From the NCBI GenBank assembly GCA_965247065.1, contig CBDFGN010000006.1:3162001-3226000 (forward strand): DNA of 64,000 nt. The letters run 5' to 3'. Both the position numbers and the translations under genes were made by a program. This document shows positions 37,570-45,942 of this stretch, in pieces (position 1 is the first letter of the stretch; each line of letters opens with the position of its first letter). Below the pieces are notes generated by a model, which was not told the origin of the DNA, ran no database searches, and was given only the letters and a program-made list of their open reading frames with translations. This DNA comes from CBDFGN01 sp965247065. Lineage in GTDB: Bacteria > Bacteroidota > Bacteroidia > Cytophagales > Cyclobacteriaceae.

Positions 37570-37733
37570 CGTTCTTTTGCATTATTGTATATAATTCCCG
37601 ATGTTATTTACGTGGAACCGGTTATAAGGCCCGTTTCGGAATCAGTTCGGGATTTAACGCCCGTACTTAGCTTGATTACCAGTACCTTGGCCCTGGTCAT
37701 CTTGGTCGTTGACATAGTAAATAGACCGTAATT

Positions 37734-40124
37734 TTGTCTAGTAACGGTTTGGACCATATTGCCGCAAATAATCTTGCTCAGAATTCTGCAGACGCTGGAG
37801 ATTCCGTGGATCTGGACAAGCTGATTACCGTGCTGCGAAAAAGCTGGCTTTGGATAATCATTCTCCTTGTCCTGGCCAATGTTTCAGCCTATTTATTTAT
37901 TCGGTATACGAAACCCTTGTATGAATCTGTATCGGACCTAAAGCTGGACATCAAGAGCGAATCGGATCTTCTGGGGATTCAGAGTGCAACAGAATTTGAA
38001 AATATCTCTGGAGAAATTGAGATCCTCAAGTCCAAGCTCTTCTTTAACAAGGTGATCGATGCAACCGATATGGAAATTACCTATAACTTCTACGGCAATA
38101 TTCTCAACGAAGAAAGATATAGCAACTCTCCCTTCCAAGTGGATTATGAAATCAAAGATGCCTCAATATTTGACCGCGCCTTTGAACTTGAAATCCTGAG
38201 CCAGACGGAATTCACCCTGAGCTACCAACAACGAGGGGCCATTATCGAGAGCTCTCATGGGTTCGGGGAAGACATTACCACCGACCAGTTCGATTTCAGA
38301 ATTAGCGTGACTTCCAATTATAACGACCAAAACGGGCCTGGCAATTATTATTTCATTATCCATAGCCGGGAGGCCCTATTGAGTTATCTGGAACGAAACC
38401 TCGATGTCGTTCCGGTAAACCTGAACGCCAAGATCATAAGGGTTTCATTCCGAGACTATAATCGAAACAAAGCCAAGGACCTGGTAAATGCAATTGACAC
38501 CTTGTACCTGAAATATACTCTTGAAGAGAAGAACAAAGCTACAGTTCAACAAATTCAGTTTATCAACGAGCAGTTGCGGCAAACTGAACACAAACTCGCA
38601 GAGTTCGAGGATTATTTTGAAAACTTCACAATTGACAACAAGACAACCAACCTCGAGAACGACATAGGAAAGTCTATCGAGTTGATGGAAGAGATAGACA
38701 AAAGGAAATATGAGCTGCAAACCAAGTTGGTTCATGCAAATTTGCTTAAGGATGATATAAACTCGAATACCGGAATTGTCTCGATCAATCCGATAGACGC
38801 CCAATTACTTCCGCCAAACCTCTCCAAATCCCTGATGGATCTGAACACCATGATCAATGAGAAGGAATTGTTGTTGGGCTCGCATAATGAGAACACCTAT
38901 GTGATTACCAAGAAGGATCAGGAGATCATGTTGCAAAAGTCCTCCATGGTAGGCTTACTTAACGATTTTGTAACCGGTGTTGAGATGGAATTGAGAGCCC
39001 TGAATGAGGAGAGGGTGACCTTGGAAAGGAGCTTTCAGGAATTGCCCTCCCTGGGTACGGAGTACTCCAAGAATAAGAGGCATTACAACCTCTATGAAGG
39101 ATTTTATTTGTCACAAATACAGAAAAAGGCGGAATTTGAAATAGCACAAGCGGGGATGGTTACGAACTTTGTGATCTTGTCCTCCGCTACTCTTCCTAGC
39201 TCCCCTATATATCCCACAAACGCTTATGTTTACGGCCTGGGAATAGTGGTTGGTTTATTCCTTGGATTCTTATTCATTGGACTTCGTTACCTTTTACATA
39301 ATAAGATCACAAGCTCAGCCGAAGTTGAAAAATTAACTACTGCCCCCTTCTTAGGTGTGGTCCCGGAAATAAATGCCTCGTTGGAAACCAAATTGATCAT
39401 GGATCAGAATCCTAAATCCGCGATTAGCGAAGCGCTAAGGACCATCCGAACCAACCTGGAATTTATGAGCCCCGATCAGAAAAACCGTGTGATCTCGGTA
39501 ACCTCTACAATTAGCGGGGAGGGCAAAACATTTATTTCCGTAAACCTTGGTGCCATTATTGCACTAACCGGGGTAAGGGTGCTGGTAATGGATCTTGACC
39601 TTAGAAAACCCAAGGTTCATTTGGCCTTTGGCAACCAAAACTCCGATAAAGGGATCAGCACCGCCTTAATACACAAGCATAAGATCGAGGATTGCATACG
39701 GTCCACTGACATTGCCAATCTGTACTTCGTTGGAGCCGGTCCTTCACCCCCAAATCCTTCGGAACTTATCCTGAGCGAGGATTTCGATCGATTAATCGAA
39801 GAACTCAAAAAGAGCTACGATCTGATCATAATGGATACTCCTCCGGTAGGTATTGTTTCAGATGCTATTCTGGCGATGAAAAAGGCGGATCTACCGATTT
39901 ACATAATCCGCGCCGACTATTCCAAACGAGAGTTCGTGAAGAATCTGAACCGCCTAATCCATGTTAACAATTTTAAGAGTTTAGCGGTGATATTGAACTC
40001 GGTGAAGTTATATGGAAAAGCTGATTATGGGTATTCGTACGGCTATCAATCTGGCTACTTTGAGGATGCTACTCCTAAAAAGCGAAAGCTGGCGCTCATA
40101 ACTCACCTCCTTAGTTTGAAATAG
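37734..40124 (+). CDS. Wzc-type tyrosine autokinase / polysaccharide co-polymerase
   Basis: A 796-residue inner-membrane protein starting at TTG 37734 (no early ATG). It has two membrane helices (about residues 34-54 and 497-518) bounding a large periplasmic coiled-coil Wzz domain, then a cytoplasmic BY-kinase domain: SAISEALRTIRTNLEFM, Walker A ISGEGKTFISVNLG, Walker A' VLVMDLDLRKPKVH, Walker B LIIMDTPPVG, and a C-terminal tyrosine cluster (YGKADYGYSYGYQSGYF). It controls polymerisation and export of exopolysaccharide through cycles of autophosphorylation. It starts 2 bases after the stop of the 3' wza piece and overlaps the phosphatase start by 1 base. Confidence 0.95.
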   Translation: MSSNGLDHIAANNLAQNSADAGDSVDLDKLITVLRKSWLWIIILLVLANVSAYLFIRYTKPLYESVSDLKLDIKSESDLLGIQSATEFENISGEIEILKSKLFFNKVIDATDMEITYNFYGNILNEERYSNSPFQVDYEIKDASIFDRAFELEILSQTEFTLSYQQRGAIIESSHGFGEDITTDQFDFRISVTSNYNDQNGPGNYYFIIHSREALLSYLERNLDVVPVNLNAKIIRVSFRDYNRNKAKDLVNAIDTLYLKYTLEEKNKATVQQIQFINEQLRQTEHKLAEFEDYFENFTIDNKTTNLENDIGKSIELMEEIDKRKYELQTKLVHANLLKDDINSNTGIVSINPIDAQLLPPNLSKSLMDLNTMINEKELLLGSHNENTYVITKKDQEIMLQKSSMVGLLNDFVTGVEMELRALNEERVTLERSFQELPSLGTEYSKNKRHYNLYEGFYLSQIQKKAEFEIAQAGMVTNFVILSSATLPSSPIYPTNAYVYGLGIVVGLFLGFLFIGLRYLLHNKITSSAEVEKLTTAPFLGVVPEINASLETKLIMDQNPKSAISEALRTIRTNLEFMSPDQKNRVISVTSTISGEGKTFISVNLGAIIALTGVRVLVMDLDLRKPKVHLAFGNQNSDKGISTALIHKHKIEDCIRSTDIANLYFVGAGPSPPNPSELILSEDFDRLIEELKKSYDLIIMDTPPVGIVSDAILAMKKADLPIYIIRADYSKREFVKNLNRLIHVNNFKSLAVILNSVKLYGKADYGYSYGYQSGYFEDATPKKRKLALITHLLSLK

Positions 40125-40420
40125 TGTGCTCACTCTTTCGCAACAAGAAAGTTAAATCAGCGCCAAGTCTCGGAACCGATATACATTCTCATCTCTTGCC
40201 GGGCCTCGATGACGGAGTTGAGGATTTTGGTGAATCAATTGCCATAATTAAAGGTTTTAAGGAACTGGGCTATCGTAAGCTCATCACTACGCCTCACGTA
40301 ATGGGCGACTTCTATCGGAACTCGCCAGACGATATTCGCACTAAAACCGACGAACTCAAGCAGATATTGCAAAACCAGAATATTGAAATGCATTTAGAAT
40401 GTGCGGCCGAATATTACTTA

Positions 40421-41451
40421 ACGTGAGTTCGACAATAAGGAATGATTAAAGAGCGAGAAAGAGTTGACCGGTGTCCTGGTAGTTCAATTTGATTGAGGGC
40501 TTTTTTTCGCAAAAGTTGTAAGCGATTAAAGCCGAGAAAAGGTTGGTAAGGAAATTAGTTGGGCTCCTGTGCCTGGAGTGTTCAATCTGGAAGATGTTTT
40601 TAAGTTGATCAATGATAGTCTCACAAATAGCCCTTTTACGGAGCATTATAGCATCCATGATGGGGGTTAAGGATGAGGACTTCATATTGCGTTTGAGTTT
40701 GGTTATCAGATGGACTCCGCGGAAGAACAGATTTTTAAAAAGTTCCTTACTGATGTAGCCTTTATCACCAAAGAGCTTTCCGAATAATTTCTTAATAAAC
40801 CGTTCAATTTTAAGAGGCTTTCTGTCATCCACATTGCCCGGTGTGAGCATAAAATCGATGATTTCACCCGTATCAGCAGTGATAAGATGGAGCTTAAACC
40901 CGTAGAACCATCCGATGGAACAATGGCCTCTTTTAGCTAACCCTTCAAATACTTTATGGTTATGGATCCGTCTGTTATGACAGACCCTTAACGGAGTGCT
41001 GTCTATAAAACTTATACCTGTACACTGTCCAGTCCCTTGTGTTTTCAGATAAATAGCCATTGGCAGAAGACTTCCACTACAAAGTTCTACCATTCGGTTA
41101 TAGCTTACCACATCAGGAAAGAAGGAGCGCAAGTGGCCACAAACGTATGTGTTGTAAAAGGTCTTGAAATTTCGATATCCTGAGATCTGGAACAAGACCT
41201 GTATAGTCATTACTTCGGATAAAGAAAGCTTACCAGGTTTGTTGCGCTTTTTACTTCCCAGCAATCTTTTTTCCAATTTTGGGACAAAATCCAGACAAAA
41301 ATCGTCAATGGAACAAAAAATTTCAGTAATTTTAGTAGCAGTTAACATAGGTAGAAATATTAGTTATTTTGTTGATTGTCAATGACTTAATATACTAATT
41401 TTCTGCCTTTTTTCTATCAATAAACTACTCTATTTTATATCGAACTCACGT
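40421..41451 (-). mobile_element. IS982-family insertion sequence, copy 2
   Basis: A 1031-bp element identical in length and ends to the copy at 17563-18593 but inverted. It is flanked by TACTTA (40415-40420 and 41452-41457), a duplication different from that of copy 1, so the two copies inserted independently and do not form a composite transposon. Confidence 0.95.
40446..41348 (-). CDS. IS982-family transposase (copy 2)
   Basis: A 300-residue intact transposase differing from copy 1 at one position (Leu for Ser in SSLTPIMDA). The DDE residues are unchanged (FIDSTPL, FGDKGY, RAICETIID). It is transcribed against the exopolysaccharide genes. Confidence 0.95.
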   Translation of the reverse strand: MLTATKITEIFCSIDDFCLDFVPKLEKRLLGSKKRNKPGKLSLSEVMTIQVLFQISGYRNFKTFYNTYVCGHLRSFFPDVVSYNRMVELCSGSLLPMAIYLKTQGTGQCTGISFIDSTPLRVCHNRRIHNHKVFEGLAKRGHCSIGWFYGFKLHLITADTGEIIDFMLTPGNVDDRKPLKIERFIKKLFGKLFGDKGYISKELFKNLFFRGVHLITKLKRNMKSSSLTPIMDAIMLRKRAICETIIDQLKNIFQIEHSRHRSPTNFLTNLFSALIAYNFCEKKPSIKLNYQDTGQLFLAL

Positions 41452-41900
41452 TACTTAGATGAGCATTTTATGGATAAGTTGGAGAGCAACTCCGAAATCC
41501 TCACTTTCGGAGACCGATTTGTTTTGTTCGAAACGTCGTTCATAAATCAACCGGTTTTTCTTTTTGACGCAGTGTCGAAAATCAAAGCTCTAGGATTCAA
41601 ACCGGTCCTAGCTCACCCCGAGCGGTACTTCTATCTCGAGCATAACCAGCATCTGATTGAGCAAATTGCGGAACAAGGGGTATACTTTCAAATCAACTTG
41701 AATTCTCTCAGCGGTTATTATTCTAAATCGGCCCTTAGAATGGCCTACCAGCTGATTGACAAAGGCCTGGTCAATTTTCTGGGAAGTGATTGCCATCACA
41801 TAAGCCATCTTGAAGCTCTCAGAGTAGCGCTTCAAACTAAGCTTTATCAGAAGGTATTAGGTCTTGATTTGTTGAATTATTCAGTTTAACTTTTAAAATA

Positions 41901-41908
41901 TATCTTTG
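41901..41908 (+). promoter_or_regulatory. Putative -7 promoter box upstream of the TPR gene
   Basis: TATCTTTG matches the TAnnTTTG consensus and lies 28 bases before ATG 41937. The upstream element is not clearly spaced, so confidence is moderate. If real, it lets the TPR-ComA-PopT-AroE genes be expressed despite the upstream insertions. Confidence 0.45.
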
Positions 41909-41936
41909 GCGCAAAAAAGATCCCAAACACTATCAA

Positions 41937-43346
41937 ATGGAGGAAGACTTCAAAAGCAGAAGGGACGAAAAGGATTTGATTGCTAAATTTGAAAGTAGCC
42001 TAAGAGAGGGATATCCCATTTTCTTTGATTTGGACGATTATCAAAAAATTGTAGATTACTACCTCTCCAAAGCAAAGAACACAAAAGCGCTTAAGGCCTG
42101 TGACCAGGGGATCGAGCAGTACCCATTTTCGGTGGATCTCATGCTTGACAAAGCTCAGGTGCTGGGCAACCTGGAGAGGTTTGACCAAGCACTCACCCTA
42201 TTGGACGAGGCACGAAACCTACATCCTCACGACAGTGATATTTATGTCCTGAAAGGAAATATTTTCTGTTTACAGGACAATTATCAGCAGGCTGTCGCCG
42301 AATTTGAAACAGCCCTGGAGTATACCGAAGAGAAAAGCGAGGTCCTATACAATATCGGGATGTGTTATCAGAACCAAACCAAATACGACCAAGCAACCCA
42401 TTATTACAAGCTAGCGCTTGAGGAGAATCTTAATCACCAAAACTCACTGTACGAACTGGCCTATTGTCTGGACTTGACCGGGGAATTGGAACGGAGCCTG
42501 TCGTATTACAAAAAATTCATAGACAAGGATCCGTACTCGCAATATGCCTGGTATAACCTGGGAATTGTGTATAACAAACTAAACCGGTATCAGGATGCAG
42601 TGGAATCCTACGAATATGCCATTCTGATAGATGAGAACTTCGCTTCAGCTTTCTTTAACCTGGGTAATTCTCATGCTCAACTGGAACACTGGGATCATGC
42701 GGTTGAAGCGTATAGGACCACCCTCGAAATTGAGGGACCTTCACCCGAGACCTATTGCTCGCTGGGTACCGCGTACCAAAGAATGGAGCAATATGACAAG
42801 GCGGTGAAATACCTGCAGAAGTCAATCAAACTGGATTCAATGTATGATGAAGCCTGGTACGAAATGGGCAATTGCTTGAGCCGCCAGGACAAGAACTATG
42901 AAGCAATCCATTTCTATAACAAGGCTTTAAAGTTCAATTCCGAGAATTCAGACTATTGGATTGCCGCCGCCGAAGCGGAGTACAAAACGGGCAATTTGGT
43001 ATCCAGCTTGGATGCATACGAGGAGGCAAGTCTTTTAGAACCATTCAATATCAAAGTCTGGTTGGACTGGTCATTTATTTATTATGAGAAGGGTGAAGCT
43101 GATGAGGCAATTCGGATTGTTGAGAGTGGAATTGAATCTATGCCCGAGGAATCTGAATTATATTATCGACTGACCGCCTATCTAATCGAGTCCGGCCAAT
43201 ACCAGGAGGCATTTAACTACCTTGAAAATGCCCTGATTTTAAATTTCGAAAATCACAAGGCGCTTTTTGAGTTCTTCCCCAAACTTGAAACCCAAAAGGC
43301 CCTTTTCAAGATAATTGATCAGTTCCGCAAGGATAACTCCAAATAG
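41937..43346 (+). CDS. TPR-repeat protein
   Basis: A 469-residue cytoplasmic protein (no signal peptide or membrane helix) made of about 12 tandem TPRs, e.g. YAWYNLGIVYNKLNRYQDAV and EAWYEMGNCLSRQDKNYEAI. TPR solenoids hold protein partners; this one has no extra catalytic domain. It follows the phosphatase gene by 47 bases and precedes the ComA-like gene by 5 bases, so it is likely the first gene of a downstream transcription unit. A scaffolding role in envelope assembly is possible, but only position suggests it. Confidence 0.85.
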   Translation: MEEDFKSRRDEKDLIAKFESSLREGYPIFFDLDDYQKIVDYYLSKAKNTKALKACDQGIEQYPFSVDLMLDKAQVLGNLERFDQALTLLDEARNLHPHDSDIYVLKGNIFCLQDNYQQAVAEFETALEYTEEKSEVLYNIGMCYQNQTKYDQATHYYKLALEENLNHQNSLYELAYCLDLTGELERSLSYYKKFIDKDPYSQYAWYNLGIVYNKLNRYQDAVESYEYAILIDENFASAFFNLGNSHAQLEHWDHAVEAYRTTLEIEGPSPETYCSLGTAYQRMEQYDKAVKYLQKSIKLDSMYDEAWYEMGNCLSRQDKNYEAIHFYNKALKFNSENSDYWIAAAEAEYKTGNLVSSLDAYEEASLLEPFNIKVWLDWSFIYYEKGEADEAIRIVESGIESMPEESELYYRLTAYLIESGQYQEAFNYLENALILNFENHKALFEFFPKLETQKALFKIIDQFRKDNSK

Positions 43347-43351
43347 ATTGA

Positions 43352-44119
43352 ATGAATTATAGCCTAAGCGACTTGCCCGAAAGGACGTCCAAACCCAGGC
43401 AAGTTGGGTTTACTATGGCAATGGATAAGGGATTAAGCCTGCGCGAGGCCCAGGATTTTGTGGATGTTTCAGGGGAATATGTTGACATCATTAAACTGGG
43501 ATGGGCTACTTCCTATTTGACACCTCAATTGAAGGAAAAGCTTGTAATTTATAAGAATGCAGGTATCCCGACCTATTTTGGCGGAACCCTTTTTGAAGCC
43601 TTTGTGGTTAGAGACAAATTCGACGATTACCGCAAGATTCTCGACAGGTATGAAATGACTTTTGCTGAAGTTTCGGATGGGTCCATTGAACTAGATCACG
43701 ACATAAAATGCAATTTCATTACTGTTTTAGCGGAACAGGTTACTGTGCTATCCGAAGTTGGATCTAAGGATGTAGAAAAAATAATCCCACCTTACAAATG
43801 GATCAAATTGATGCAGGAGGAGCTAGATGCCGGCGCCTGGAAGGTTATCGGAGAGGCTCGTGAGGCCGGTGACGTGGGCCTGTTCCGATCAACCGGAGAA
43901 GTAAGATCGGGGCTAGTGGAAGAGATCCTGACCAAGATCCCTTTTGAAAAAATAATTTGGGAAGCCCCGCAAAAGTCTCAACAGGTTTGGTTCATTAAGC
44001 TTTTAGGATCCAATGTCAATTTAGGAAACATTGCCCCTTCCGAAATAATCCCTTTGGAAACCCTTAGGTTAGGTCTGCGAGGGGATACATTCGATCATTT
44101 CTTGGAGGATTTGAATTAA
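43352..44119 (+). CDS. Phosphosulfolactate synthase-like protein (ComA family)
   Basis: A 255-residue TIM-barrel protein with ComA landmarks: GFTMAMDKGLSLREAQDFVD, VDIIKLGWATSYL, GIPTYFGGTLFEAFV, FAEVSDGSIELD, and a C-terminal segment EAPQKSQQVWFIKLLGSNVN followed by LRGDTF. ComA adds sulfite to phosphoenolpyruvate, the first step of coenzyme M synthesis in archaea. Bacteroidota homologues could supply sulfonates such as the head group of sulfonolipids, which is inference. Its neighbours are a TPR gene (5 bases upstream) and PopT (33 bases downstream). Confidence 0.85.
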   Translation: MNYSLSDLPERTSKPRQVGFTMAMDKGLSLREAQDFVDVSGEYVDIIKLGWATSYLTPQLKEKLVIYKNAGIPTYFGGTLFEAFVVRDKFDDYRKILDRYEMTFAEVSDGSIELDHDIKCNFITVLAEQVTVLSEVGSKDVEKIIPPYKWIKLMQEELDAGAWKVIGEAREAGDVGLFRSTGEVRSGLVEEILTKIPFEKIIWEAPQKSQQVWFIKLLGSNVNLGNIAPSEIIPLETLRLGLRGDTFDHFLEDLN

Positions 44120-44152
44120 CTGGCTCCATTGCCCTTTCTCACCAACTTTTGA

Positions 44153-45100
44153 ATGGAAAAAATCAAAGCTTACCTATTATTATTTAGCAAAGGGTTGGCT
44201 ATGGGAGCAGCGGATGCAATCCCCGGAGTATCCGGAGGAACCATTGCTTTTATCACCGGAATCTATGAGGAGCTAATAACTTCAATCAAATCAATAGACA
44301 TCCAGGCCCTTAAACTACTTAAGGCCCTCAAAATAAGTGATTTTTGGCGACATGTGAACGGAGCTTTCTTGGTGACCCTTGTGAGTGGAATTGCGATCAG
44401 CATCCTTTCCCTAGCACGGATCATGTCCTACATCTTATTTAATTACTCAATCCAGATTTGGTCGTTCTTTTTCGGCCTGATCATTATCTCCGCGATCCTG
44501 GTGGTAAGGGAAATGAAGGCCTGGAACGTAATATCCGTGCTGTCCCTTCTGTTCGGAATTGGAATAGCCTATTATGTTTCAATCGCAACGCCAGCACAAA
44601 CGCCTACCGACTTGTGGTTTATTTTTTTGTGTGGGGCAACGGCTATAAGCGCCATGATACTTCCGGGAATATCCGGCGCTTTCATCCTCCTAATAATGGG
44701 CAAATATGAATATATCTTTTCGGCCCTTAGGGATTTGGAAATTGACATTATTCTGACCTTCCTCCTGGGCTGCCTGATAGGCGTACTCAGTTTCGCCCGG
44801 GCGATATCCTGGTATCTTACAAATTATTACAATGCGGCTATTGGATTGCTTTCTGGCTTCATGATAGGGTCACTGTACAAAATTTGGCCGTGGAAGACCG
44901 TGGTTGAATTCAGGATCAACACTCGTGGTGAACAGGTGCCTTTTCTGGAGGAGAATATTTTGCCGCACAACTATTTAGAGTTCACCGGCAACCCGCCGCT
45001 TGTGCTGCAGGCCTTTATTTTTGCGATTTCTGGCATTTTTGTGGTGTTCATTTTAGAAAAGATTTCAGCAAGGGTTCAAACCAGGTCCAAGTATTTATGA
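44153..45100 (+). CDS. DUF368 membrane protein, probable undecaprenyl-phosphate translocase (PopT-type)
   Basis: A 315-residue polytopic protein with about eight to ten helices and the DUF368 signature LAMGAADAIPGVSGGTIAF near the N-terminus, plus the repeated half-motif MILPGISGAFILLIMGKYEY near residue 175. DUF368/PopT proteins have been shown to return undecaprenyl phosphate across the membrane for reuse in peptidoglycan and polysaccharide synthesis, which fits the neighbouring polysaccharide genes. It overlaps aroE by 4 bp (ATGA). Confidence 0.88.
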   Translation: MEKIKAYLLLFSKGLAMGAADAIPGVSGGTIAFITGIYEELITSIKSIDIQALKLLKALKISDFWRHVNGAFLVTLVSGIAISILSLARIMSYILFNYSIQIWSFFFGLIIISAILVVREMKAWNVISVLSLLFGIGIAYYVSIATPAQTPTDLWFIFLCGATAISAMILPGISGAFILLIMGKYEYIFSALRDLEIDIILTFLLGCLIGVLSFARAISWYLTNYYNAAIGLLSGFMIGSLYKIWPWKTVVEFRINTRGEQVPFLEENILPHNYLEFTGNPPLVLQAFIFAISGIFVVFILEKISARVQTRSKYL

Positions 45101-45843
45101 AGGTATACGGACTAATTGGTAAAACATTGAGTCATTCATTCTCTCAGCGCTACTTCAGTCAGAAATTCAAGGAGGAGGGGATTCGGGACCACGAATACCG
45201 TCTATTTGAGTTGCCAACGATTCAGGATTTTGTCAGCTTATCCGAAAATGCACCGAGTATACGGGGTTTCAATGTTACCATCCCTTACAAAGAGGAGATC
45301 CTTCCCTATTTGGATAATTTAGACCCTGTGGCCGAAAGGATTGAGGCCGTGAATGTCATCAAGATCGAAACGGACGGGAAACTAACTGGATATAATAGTG
45401 ACTATTTTGGATTCAGGAGATCATTGGAAATGTGGGCGAACACTGACCCCCAAGAGCTCCATGCACTGGTACTGGGCACTGGTGGAGCTGCTAAGGCGGT
45501 ATGGACGGTCTTAGATGATATGGGAGTTGTCTTTCGCAAAGTATCGAGAGCGACAGGGAGAGATAACCTCAACTATGAGCAACTAAAAATGGATCCGGAT
45601 TTGATTCGAAAGTACCATCTCATTGTAAACACAACTCCCTTAGGTACCTATCCTAACACCGATGTGGCCCCTGACTTGGATTATTCCGAAATCAGCGATC
45701 AACACTACTTGTATGATCTGATTTATAACCCTGAAATGACTGTGTTTCTAAAAAACGGACTCGAGTGCGGGGCCAAAATCAAAAATGGTCAGGAGATGCT
45801 GGAACTTCAAGCGGAGAAATCCTGGGAGATCTGGAATTCGTAA
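45097..45843 (+). CDS. aroE: Shikimate dehydrogenase
   Basis: A 248-residue enzyme with the AroE pattern: YGLIGKTLSHSFSQRYF (substrate-binding Ser pair), GFNVTIPYKEEILPYLD (catalytic Lys), AVNVIKIETDGKLTGYNSDY, a Rossmann loop VLGTGGAAKAV, and LIVNTTPLGTYPN; NGQEMLELQAEKSWEIW closes it. It reduces 3-dehydroshikimate to shikimate with NADPH. It is slightly short (typical 270) but complete. Translationally coupled to the PopT-type gene upstream. Confidence 0.95.
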   Translation: MKVYGLIGKTLSHSFSQRYFSQKFKEEGIRDHEYRLFELPTIQDFVSLSENAPSIRGFNVTIPYKEEILPYLDNLDPVAERIEAVNVIKIETDGKLTGYNSDYFGFRRSLEMWANTDPQELHALVLGTGGAAKAVWTVLDDMGVVFRKVSRATGRDNLNYEQLKMDPDLIRKYHLIVNTTPLGTYPNTDVAPDLDYSEISDQHYLYDLIYNPEMTVFLKNGLECGAKIKNGQEMLELQAEKSWEIWNS

Positions 45844-45942
45844 AATAGTGTTAATAATCTCCTGATCGCGTACAGATCTTTTCGTAATTTGACTTTAAAT
45901 TAATCTCACCAGCGCATGAGGTTCAATCTAAAAATTATAGCA

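Larger units (their letters stand above)
35056..37599 (+). mobile_element. IS1595-family element carrying a complete type II restriction-modification system
   Basis: A 2544-bp element with inverted ends of about 25 bp that both begin GGGAATT and continue TATACAATAATGCAAAA, with one mismatch at base 8. It is flanked by 8-bp duplications GATGTTAT at 35048-35055 and 37600-37607. GGG-starting ends and 8-bp duplications are what IS1595 elements make. Inside are an ISXO2-like transposase, a DNA methyltransferase and an MvaI/BcnI-type endonuclease, all on one strand with overlapping ends. IS1595 relatives with passenger genes are known; a full RM cassette in translational linkage with the transposase is, as far as I know, unusual. 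Confidence 0.93.
34370..37731 (+). pseudogene. Wza/BexD-type polysaccharide export lipoprotein gene, interrupted by the RM transposon
   Basis: The 5' part (ATG 34370 to 35055) encodes a lipoprotein signal (LIPTILVCFLSGC), the poly-export domain (YRIQKNDLLNVEVYTNKGEL, YLVQEDGLVKLPIIGLIQLG) and a SLBB-like domain (KRVFVLGALGGQVIPLLNEN). The frame then runs into the insertion at GATGTTAT. The 3' part (37608-37731) encodes YVEPVIRPVSESVRDLTP, then a C-terminal membrane helix (LSLITSTLALVILVVDIV). Excising the element plus one 8-bp duplicate gives an exact 270-codon frame reading PYDVIYVEPVIRPV. The upstream ORF start at 34271 lies inside rfbC and is not used. The interrupted protein lacks its terminal helix, so polysaccharide export is probably impaired. 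Confidence 0.9.
40124..41889 (+). pseudogene. CpsB/CapC-type tyrosine-protein phosphatase gene interrupted by IS982 copy 2
   Basis: The 5' part (GTG 40124 to 40420) encodes the PHP-domain start, GTDIHSHLLPGLDDGVEDF, and KLITTPHVMGDFYRNSPDDI. The 3' part (41458-41889) encodes FMDKLESNSEILTFGDRFVL, FKPVLAHPERYFYL and VNFLGSDCHHISHLEALR. Removing the element and one TACTTA duplicate gives a 242-residue frame with the junction AAEYYLDEHFMDKL, which is the family norm. The enzyme is a manganese-dependent phosphatase that resets the Wzc-type kinase encoded just upstream. Neither piece holds all the metal ligands, so the product should be inactive. Confidence 0.92.

Noticed and set aside
17563..41451. 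The two IS982 copies as a composite transposon
   Set aside because: Each copy has its own different target duplication (TATGTTA and TACTTA), so they inserted separately.
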